DNA of 64,000 nt from an uncultured Pseudoalteromonas sp. (lineage in GTDB: Bacteria > Pseudomonadota > Gammaproteobacteria > Enterobacterales > Alteromonadaceae): contig CANLRB010000010.1 of the NCBI GenBank assembly GCA_947493455.1, forward strand, positions 96,345-160,344, in the 5' to 3' direction. Every line of letters starts with the position of its first letter. The stretch's first letter is position 1. Below are positions 56,786 through 64,000 of this stretch, one piece after another. Made by a program: the position numbers and the translations under genes. The notes under the pieces were generated by a model, which saw only the letters and a program-made list of their open reading frames with translations, made no database searches and had not been told where the DNA came from.

Positions 56786-57901
56786 ATGATTAAAAAGCTG
56801 ACAGCTGCGGTTTTCGCACTAAGTATGGCGTTTCCATCGATCGCCGATGTACTTCAGGTCCGACAGGATGCTCCTGATGAATATGTTGTGCAAGAAGGGG
56901 ATACGCTTTGGGATATCTCTTCTATTTATCTCGACCAGCCTTGGCTTTGGCCACAGCTTTGGAGACTTAATCCACAAATCGATAATCCGCACCTGATTTA
57001 TCCTGGTGATAAGTTGTCATTGGTTTATGACGAAGAAGGTCGTCCAATGCTGGTGATGAATCAAAAATATAAGAAATTGTCGCCGACTATTCGTAAAACG
57101 ATGAAAAAGAGCGATGCGGTACCAACTCTACCGTTGGAGATTATTCGCCCGTATTTAACCTATGAGCAAGCGCTATCAAATGAATACATTTTGCAACAGC
57201 CAGTTGTTTTAGGGGCCAATGAATCGGTTAAAAACTTTCAAAGTGATCACATTGTTTACGTGAAAGGTGATTTAGAACGCAGTCGTTTTTACGGAGTATA
57301 CCGAAAAGGCGACGCTTATGTTGACCCGACTACGGAAGAAGTACTTGCCCATGAAGCAATATTAGTGGGTACGGCTAAGGCGTTTCGAACTGGCGATATG
57401 GAAAATGCAGTAGCAGCTTCAGCACGGTTGAAAAATGTGAAACGCGAAGTGAAGCAAGGTGATTTTTTGTTGCCTGCATTTGAAGGGCAATCACTGCCTG
57501 CATTTTTTACCTTGACTCGCCCTGAAGCAGAAGTGAACGGAACAATTATTGCGTCAGCTAATAAACTAAGAGAATTTAGCAAGCTTGATGTCGTGATAAT
57601 TAACAAAGGTAAGTTTGACTCGTTAAAGCCGGGCAATATATTGGACATCAGCCGTACTTCACCTACAGTTATAGTGAGTGAAGAGGGTGCTAAGTATAAA
57701 GAAGATGCTTCGCGCTATGAAAAAACCTTTGATGGTTCTTGGTTAGGTAACGAAGACCAAACAAGTAAAACATGGAAAATGCCAGCGGAGAAAGTTGGTG
57801 AGCTGATGGTGTTCAAGGTTTATGACAAGGTCAGTTATGCATTAGTTGTTAAGACGTTGCGTCCAATTCGAGTTGGAGATGAAGTTAACGTCAATTTATA
57901 A
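56786..57901 (+). CDS. LysM domain protein, secreted
   Basis: A likely signal peptide (about 1-20) is followed by a LysM domain at about 33-80 (YVVQEGDTLWDISSIYLDQPWLWPQLW, NPHLIYPGDKLSLVY), which binds peptidoglycan. The remaining ~290 residues have no domain I recognise. The same gene order (LysM-dprA-smg, divergent from def) is found in Vibrio and Shewanella. Probably a periplasmic cell-wall-associated protein. Length is 371 residues. Confidence 0.85.
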   Translation: MIKKLTAAVFALSMAFPSIADVLQVRQDAPDEYVVQEGDTLWDISSIYLDQPWLWPQLWRLNPQIDNPHLIYPGDKLSLVYDEEGRPMLVMNQKYKKLSPTIRKTMKKSDAVPTLPLEIIRPYLTYEQALSNEYILQQPVVLGANESVKNFQSDHIVYVKGDLERSRFYGVYRKGDAYVDPTTEEVLAHEAILVGTAKAFRTGDMENAVAASARLKNVKREVKQGDFLLPAFEGQSLPAFFTLTRPEAEVNGTIIASANKLREFSKLDVVIINKGKFDSLKPGNILDISRTSPTVIVSEEGAKYKEDASRYEKTFDGSWLGNEDQTSKTWKMPAEKVGELMVFKVYDKVSYALVVKTLRPIRVGDEVNVNL

Positions 57902-57933
57902 CCTCTAGTTTAAGAGGTGCTCAAGGAGGGAGC

Positions 57934-59025
57934 ATGGCAGAAAATAAAAAAAGCGAGCTAGAAATATGGCTCGCTTTTTATTTGTGTAAAGGGCTTGGGA
58001 TTGTTAGTGCTTTATCACTGATCGAGCGGTTTGAGTTGATCCAAATTCCAAACTTGACCGCATCTAAATTAATATCTGTAGGTTTAAGTGAAAAAGTCGC
58101 TCATAACTTTTTGAAAACAGACTGGCAGCGTGTTTCTGACATAATTTCTTATTGTAACGACAATGAAATTAAATTGGTTCACCATACTAATGACCATTAC
58201 CCTTCGCTTTTAAGAGAAATTCACTCTGCACCACTTTTATTATTTTGTGTAGGAAATATTAACTTACTACATAGTCACTGTTTAGCTATCGTGGGGAGCC
58301 GCAAAGCGAGTCATGCAGGCTTGCAATCGGCGTCGGATATCGCAAAAGAATTGGTTTATCAAAATATAACTGTGGTCTCTGGCATGGCAATGGGGATTGA
58401 CGGGGCTGCACATCGCGGTGCACTTGAGTGCAAAGGCAACACTATTGCTGTATTGGGCACTGGGGTGGATGTAATTTATCCTAAGCGCCATAAAACCTTA
58501 TATCAACATATCAAAAAAACAGGGTTGCTTATTTCTGAGTTTTTACCTGGTGCGCGACCTCTTGGCACAAATTTCCCAAAACGAAACCGCATTATTGCGG
58601 GACTTTCATTAGGCTGTATTGTTGTTGAAGCCGAAATTCAAAGTGGTTCATTAGTGAGTGCGAAGTACGCACTAGAGCAAAACCGAGAGGTCTTTGCCGT
58701 GCCTGGGTCTATTTATAACCCGATGGCAAAAGGTTGTCATCAGCTTATTAAGCAAGGCGCTAAGTTAATCGAAAATATTGACGATATTTTACAAGAATTA
58801 AGCGGAATCGAAAAAAGTTGTCTATATAAATATAGAGGGACTGATTATAAAGAGGATTTTGACCCACTGTTGCAGCATGTGGGTTACGAAGTTACTTCTG
58901 TTGATACAGTGGCTACGCGTTCGGGGTTGGCGGTAAGCGAAGTATTAAACCGTTTATTAGATTTGGAACTTTCGCAACAAGTAGAACGTGTTTTAGATGG
59001 CTATGTTAGGCTTGGGAGGAGCTAA
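57934..59025 (+). CDS. dprA: DNA processing protein DprA (Smf)
   Basis: DprA loads RecA on incoming single-stranded DNA during natural transformation. It has a SAM-like N-terminal region and a Rossmann-like core with [55 protein letters not shown] and [18 protein letters not shown], plus a C-terminal winged-helix domain. Length is 363 residues. A GGAGGG ribosome site precedes the ATG. smg follows with 2 bp between. Confidence 0.96.
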   Translation: MAENKKSELEIWLAFYLCKGLGIVSALSLIERFELIQIPNLTASKLISVGLSEKVAHNFLKTDWQRVSDIISYCNDNEIKLVHHTNDHYPSLLREIHSAPLLLFCVGNINLLHSHCLAIVGSRKASHAGLQSASDIAKELVYQNITVVSGMAMGIDGAAHRGALECKGNTIAVLGTGVDVIYPKRHKTLYQHIKKTGLLISEFLPGARPLGTNFPKRNRIIAGLSLGCIVVEAEIQSGSLVSAKYALEQNREVFAVPGSIYNPMAKGCHQLIKQGAKLIENIDDILQELSGIEKSCLYKYRGTDYKEDFDPLLQHVGYEVTSVDTVATRSGLAVSEVLNRLLDLELSQQVERVLDGYVRLGRS

Positions 59026-59027
59026 AT

Positions 59028-59501
59028 ATGTTTGATATCCTCATGTATTTATTTGAAAACTATATTCATAACGAATCAGAAATATTTGTTGAACAAAGTG
59101 AGCTAACTGACGAGTTGCTGCGTGCGGGCTTTAACAATCGAGAAATATATAAAGCGCTCGATTGGCTTGAACAACTTGCCGATTTGCAGCATAGCGATGA
59201 GTTTCCGTATTTAAATCGTGCGCCGATTAAGTCAGTTAGAGTTTATACACATAGCGAATGCGAAAAGCTTGATTTAAGCTGTCGGGGTTTTTTGATGTTT
59301 TTAGAACAAGCAGGCGTGATTGATACAACAACTCGAGAAATGGTCATTGATCGTATTTTTGCACTTGATAAAGAAGTGATTGAACTCGATGACTTAAAAT
59401 GGGTTGTGCTAATGGTGTTGTTTAATGTTCCGGGTAAAGAGGTGGCGTACGCACAAATGGAAGACCTCTTGTTTGAAGAACAAAACGGAACCATTCATTA
59501 A
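59028..59501 (+). CDS. smg: Smg protein (DUF494 family)
   Basis: This is a 157-residue acidic protein of the Smg/DUF494 family, always near dprA. The start [19 protein letters not shown] and the C-terminal region [24 protein letters not shown] are typical. Its function is unknown. It is translated in the dprA unit. Confidence 0.95.
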   Translation: MFDILMYLFENYIHNESEIFVEQSELTDELLRAGFNNREIYKALDWLEQLADLQHSDEFPYLNRAPIKSVRVYTHSECEKLDLSCRGFLMFLEQAGVIDTTTREMVIDRIFALDKEVIELDDLKWVVLMVLFNVPGKEVAYAQMEDLLFEEQNGTIH

Positions 59502-59602
59502 CAGATTTTACCCATTTTAGTTCGCAAAGTGGATGAGTGATTGTTCGCGCTGGTGGATTGGTATTATAATTTGCTCAAAGATGGCTAATTGACATTGGAT
59601 AT

Positions 59603-60163
59603 ATGAGCAAAATAGATCACTCATTATTTTCGACCCACGAACATGCTTTAGAAAAAGAGTATGAAGTGTGCCCTAAGTGCGGTTCTGAGGTAGTGATCCG
59701 AAATTCGAAAACGGGACCTTTCATCGGGTGTGCTAGTTATCCTGAATGTGATTATACAAGACCGCTAGTGGAGCATGATGCTAGCTTTGTAAAGGTACTT
59801 GAAGGGAGTGAATGCCCTGATTGCAAAAATCAACTCGCGGTTAAAAATGGCCGCTACGGTATGTTTATTGGGTGTACAAATTTTCCTGAATGTCATTATA
59901 TTGCTCACGATCATGAGCCCGAAGAATCGCTTCCGCAATGCCCTCAATGTCAATCTGGCACGTTGACTAAACGCAGTAATAAAACTGGAAAAACCTTTTA
60001 TTCTTGCGATGCTTATCCAAAATGTAAATACATCTTAAATCAACATCCAGTTAGCCAAACTTGTCCTGAATGCGGATGGCAGGTGATGATAGAAAAGAAT
60101 ACAGCGAACGGCAAGGTGCTGCAGTGTGCACAAAAACATTGTAGTTATAAACAAGCCAAATAA
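59603..60163 (+). CDS. Topoisomerase-type C4 zinc finger protein (YrdD-like)
   Basis: Four zinc ribbon modules of the kind found at the C terminus of topoisomerase I fill the 186 residues: CPKCGS...GCASYPEC, CPDCKN...GCTNFPEC, CPQCQS...SCDAYPKC and CPECGW...CAQKHC. There is no topoisomerase catalytic domain. E. coli YrdD, in the same gene place, has the same design. Probably nucleic-acid binding; role unknown. tsaC follows directly. Confidence 0.92.
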   Translation: MSKIDHSLFSTHEHALEKEYEVCPKCGSEVVIRNSKTGPFIGCASYPECDYTRPLVEHDASFVKVLEGSECPDCKNQLAVKNGRYGMFIGCTNFPECHYIAHDHEPEESLPQCPQCQSGTLTKRSNKTGKTFYSCDAYPKCKYILNQHPVSQTCPECGWQVMIEKNTANGKVLQCAQKHCSYKQAK

Positions 60164-60175
60164 GTGGAGTTAAAT

Positions 60176-61656
<1,481 letters not shown>

Positions 61657-61658
61657 TC

Positions 61659-61685
61659 AAAAAGCCGCAATGTTGCGGCTTTTTT
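61659..61685. terminator. Bidirectional terminator after hemF
   Basis: AAAAAGCCGCAA-TG-TTGCGGCTTTTTT between the convergent hemF and globin genes. Confidence 0.88.
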
Positions 61686-61729
61686 AATGTGTTAAAAATA
61701 TATATAAGTACTTACTAACAGTTTTTTTA

Positions 61730-62179
61730 TCAATTTTGTTTATTGATCATATGAGTCGCTAATTGTGCTAGAGATTGTCGAAGCCCTTCGCGCAACACGG
61801 GGTTATCAATCTCTATATCGAGCGCTTTATTCATACAATACATCCATTGATCTCTTAAATCTTGATCGATAGGAAAGGGCATATGGCGCTTTCTTAGCAT
61901 TGGATGACCATGCTTTTCGACAAAAAGGTCAGGTCCACCCAACCAACCTGATAAAAATTCGAAAAATACATGTCTGATCCTGTCAAGAGGTTGTGGATGC
62001 ATAGCATATAATGGTTTGGCGTAGCTATCTTCACTCATAATGTCGTAGAATCGATTTGCAAGCGCCAATGTGCCTTTTTCTCCACCGATCAATTCGTAAG
62101 GTGTTTTGTCTGGAGAAGGGGCTTCTGAATTTGTCGGTTGTTGGTCTTTTTTAAGAATACGTTTTAATAACTGCTTCAT
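61730..62179 (-). CDS. Truncated haemoglobin (group II globin)
   Basis: Truncated haemoglobins bind oxygen or nitric oxide; group II forms have a Trp in helix G and a proximal His. Here LRKRHMPFPI contains the likely proximal His, and DQWMYCMNKALD the Trp. The ATG at 62177-62179 gives 149 residues; the longer frame to 62251 would overlap the aroE start (62203). The N-terminal ~40 residues are lysine- and proline-rich and not part of the globin fold. It is convergent with hemF. Confidence 0.88.
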   Translation of the reverse strand: MKQLLKRILKKDQQPTNSEAPSPDKTPYELIGGEKGTLALANRFYDIMSEDSYAKPLYAMHPQPLDRIRHVFFEFLSGWLGGPDLFVEKHGHPMLRKRHMPFPIDQDLRDQWMYCMNKALDIEIDNPVLREGLRQSLAQLATHMINKQN

Positions 62180-62202
62180 AACGAACCTTAATGAGGAATA
62201 AA

Positions 62203-63024
62203 ATGGGCAAATATGCGGTATTTGGTAATCCAATTGGTCATTCGAAATCACCTAAAATTCATCAGGAATTTGCAGCTCAATTAAATGAGCAAATTGACTA
62301 TTCGGCAATTCTAGCACCACTAGGTGGTTTTTCTCAAAGTATTGAATCATTTTTTAAAGCCGGTGGCAGTGGTGCAAATGTTACCTTGCCTTTTAAGGAA
62401 GAAGCTTTCCAATTAGTAGACTCACTGACACAAAGGGCTGAATTGGCTGGTGCAGTAAACACGATAAAAAAATTGGATGATGGTAGCTTGCTGGGCGACA
62501 ATACCGACGGTAAAGGGCTTGTAAATGATATTTTGTCGAACAAGATTGAGCTCAAAGACAAAAATATTTTATTGATCGGAGCTGGGGGAGCAGCAAGAGG
62601 TGCGATACTGCCACTTTTAGAACAAAATCCGCTAAGCATTACGATTGTAAATCGAACAGCAACTAAAGCCAAAGCGCTGGTACGAACGTTTAGTAGATTC
62701 GGTGATGTATCTGGGTATGGGTTCGATGAGCTCCCATGTAAGCCATATCATATAATCATTAATTCGACTTCAGCGAGTATCGATGGCAAATTGCCAGGTT
62801 TAGACAGCAAATATGTCAATGAATGTATTCTTGGCTATGATATGTTTTATAGTCAAAACAAAACGAGTTTTAATACTTGGATTGAGCAACATAACAATAA
62901 TGCTGTGACTTTAGACGGATCGGGGATGTTGGTCGGACAGGCAGCAGAAGCCTATTTTATATGGCGTGGCCAATCGCCCAATATCTTAGATGTTGTTAAT
63001 AAGTTAAAAGCTAGGGAGCTTTGA
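62203..63024 (+). CDS. aroE: Shikimate dehydrogenase (NADP)
   Basis: AroE reduces 3-dehydroshikimate to shikimate in aromatic amino acid synthesis. The shikimate-binding [17 protein letters not shown] is at the N terminus; catalytic Lys in [10 protein letters not shown]; the NADP motif [21 protein letters not shown]. The start ATG at 62203 has GAGGA 5 bases upstream; an ATG at 62191 precedes that site. Length is 273 residues (E. coli 272). Its TGA overlaps the ATG of the next gene. Confidence 0.97.
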   Translation: MGKYAVFGNPIGHSKSPKIHQEFAAQLNEQIDYSAILAPLGGFSQSIESFFKAGGSGANVTLPFKEEAFQLVDSLTQRAELAGAVNTIKKLDDGSLLGDNTDGKGLVNDILSNKIELKDKNILLIGAGGAARGAILPLLEQNPLSITIVNRTATKAKALVRTFSRFGDVSGYGFDELPCKPYHIIINSTSASIDGKLPGLDSKYVNECILGYDMFYSQNKTSFNTWIEQHNNNAVTLDGSGMLVGQAAEAYFIWRGQSPNILDVVNKLKAREL

Positions 63025-63263
63025 TGAATCAATCTATTTTGTTTTCAGAACGCGTCGAATATGATACTAAATTACGTAAAGTTACGTTTTTTGCTCAAGT
63101 AAATGGTTTATCTGTACCATGCGTCTACACCGTAAATGACGATTCTTCAAATCCGTTAATGTTATTTGAACAGAAAAGGTTTGACTATGAAGAGCTAGCT
63201 GAAGCCGCAATAGAGAATGAAAACTATAATGAAAGTGGTGAAATAGAATTAGAAGAGCTATAG
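63024..63263 (+). CDS. DUF1488 family protein (YrdB-like)
   Basis: This is a 79-residue acidic protein matching the DUF1488 family in size and features (NQSILFSERVEYD, FFAQVNGLSVPCVY, FDYEELAEAAIE). It sits between aroE and yrdA, as E. coli yrdB does. Its function is unknown. The start ATG overlaps the aroE stop (ATGA type). The stop overlaps the convergent gene by 6 bases. Confidence 0.85.
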   Translation: MNQSILFSERVEYDTKLRKVTFFAQVNGLSVPCVYTVNDDSSNPLMLFEQKRFDYEELAEAAIENENYNESGEIELEEL

Positions 63264-63791
63264 CTCTTCTAAATATTCATTTTTCAATTCAACATAGTTT
63301 TGTGCAGAAACTTTTAAGAAAGCACGTTCATCATCAGTTAGTGGGTGAGCTTGTTTCACCGGGCTGCCAACATATAAATAGCCTGATTGTAGGGTTTTAT
63401 TTGGCGGGACTAGAGCGCCTCCCCCTATTATCACATCGTCTTCGACTATTACATTATCCATAACTATTGCACCCATACCGACTAGGATACGGTTACCTAA
63501 TACACAGCCATGAAGCATCACTTTATGTCCGACCGTGACATCGTCCCCAATAATTAACGGAAACCCATCTGGGTTGGTGGCTGACTTGCGAGTTAAATGA
63601 AGAACAGAGCCATCTTGTACATTTGTTCGTTCACCAATTTTTATATAATTAACATCGCCGCGGGCTGCAACGAGTGGCCATATACTCGAATCGGCACCTA
63701 TCTCAATTTGACCTACAAGCACCGCTGACTCATCAATATAAGCACTGATACTAATTTTTGGCTCAATGCCTTTATAGCTTCTGATAGACAT
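63258..63791 (-). CDS. yrdA: Gamma-class carbonic anhydrase-like protein (YrdA)
   Basis: This is a left-handed beta-helix hexapeptide protein of the gamma carbonic anhydrase/YrdA group. Likely metal His residues are in VLHLTRK and VTVGHKVMLHGC. The glycine- and valine-rich hexapeptide repeats cover most of the 177 residues. Actual carbonic anhydrase activity is unproven for YrdA proteins. It is convergent with the DUF1488 gene and divergent from the rRNA-type promoter at the window end. Confidence 0.9.
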   Translation of the reverse strand: MSIRSYKGIEPKISISAYIDESAVLVGQIEIGADSSIWPLVAARGDVNYIKIGERTNVQDGSVLHLTRKSATNPDGFPLIIGDDVTVGHKVMLHGCVLGNRILVGMGAIVMDNVIVEDDVIIGGGALVPPNKTLQSGYLYVGSPVKQAHPLTDDERAFLKVSAQNYVELKNEYLEEL

Positions 63792-63950
63792 AATCGTATT
63801 TATTAAGTTGCTCTATAAAATAGTGTAGCAACATATTAACGAGTTGTTAGGAATTTGCACTGATCGAATGACTAAATGTTATGTTTTGAGTATTTCGTTT
63901 GATATTTGCACTAAAACCGAAATAAATACAAAAAAACTTTAAAAAAGGGG

Positions 63951-63978
63951 TTGCGCTTGGTTTTGTTTTCCCTATAAT
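63951..63978 (+). promoter_or_regulatory. Strong stable-RNA (rRNA-type) promoter
   Basis: A -35 box TTGCGC (63951-63956) and a perfect -10 TATAAT (63973-63978) are 16 bases apart. The -10 is followed by a GC-rich discriminator (GCGC), typical of stringently controlled rRNA promoters. Upstream (about 63918-63948) is an A-rich UP-element-like stretch. E. coli has rrnD beside yrdA, so an rRNA operon very probably starts just beyond the window. Confidence 0.82.
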
Positions 63979-64000
63979 GCGCATCCACCGACACGGAGCA

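Noticed and set aside
57902-57920. CCTCT/AGAGG hairpin between the LysM gene and dprA as a terminator
   Set aside because: Short stem and no T-run; genes are 33 bp apart and probably cotranscribed.

Overview
The window is a chromosomal replication-origin region of a gammaproteobacterium with low to moderate G+C. Gene content and protein signatures point to the order Alteromonadales, most likely Pseudoalteromonas or a close relative. Signs of this are a PepQ prolidase carrying the residues of Alteromonas OPAA, a TusA very like the enteric one, an IS3-family element, and gene order shared with E. coli around oriC and rrnD. Genus placement is inference from memory; no search was run.

Layout. 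1-4010: creB-creC-creD two-component operon (minus), flanked by two copies of a ~135-bp intergenic element that ends in a + strand rho-independent terminator (candidate duplicated small RNA). 4011-10640: glmU, a secreted PDZ-hydrolase overlapping a DUF885-type protein, a membrane-anchored AraC-type regulator, and a secreted YD-repeat-like protein. 10762-17709: complete F1Fo ATP synthase operon atpIBEFHAGDC (minus). 17906-22158: mnmG-rsmG-parA-parB (minus). 22261-22565: oriC between mnmG and mioC, with 13 GATC sites and several DnaA boxes; a second GATC-rich stretch follows mioC. 23947-28418: RRF_GI-type protein, mnmE, yidC, yidD, rnpA, rpmH (minus). 28917-34952: dnaA-dnaN-recF-gyrB (plus), with two parS-type sites in opposite orientation inside recF. 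35082-39872: a secreted hypothetical, glyQ-glyS, a lipoprotein, tusA.

40054-41880 is the one clearly accessory and decaying stretch: a lipoprotein gene broken by an amber codon and by an intact 1189-bp IS3-family element (4-bp target duplication, A6G frameshift site), followed by frameshifted coding remnants. 41987-45313 is fadB-fadA (minus) with a possible FadR operator. 45715-51203 holds slt, pepQ, yigZ and trkH (plus); trkH contains a G10 tract. 51204-51729 is a repeat-rich intergenic region, then a solute-binding protein gene. 52490-56663 is def-fmt-rsmB-trkA (minus), divergent from lysM-dprA-smg-zinc finger-tsaC-hemF (plus). The window ends with a truncated globin, aroE, a DUF1488 gene, a gamma-carbonic anhydrase-like gene, and a strong stable-RNA promoter reading out of the window, where E. 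coli has rrnD.

Together the genes cover replication initiation and segregation (oriC, DnaA, DnaN, RecF, GyrB, ParABS), tRNA modification and translation start (MnmE, MnmG, TsaC, Fmt, Def, RsmB, RsmG, GlyQS), membrane energetics and protein insertion (ATP synthase, YidC), potassium uptake (TrkA, TrkH), and fatty-acid oxidation (FadAB). No CRISPR array, prophage or defence island was seen. The most unusual items are the duplicated putative RNA element, the paired parS sites in recF, the G10 tract in trkH and the IS-broken lipoprotein.
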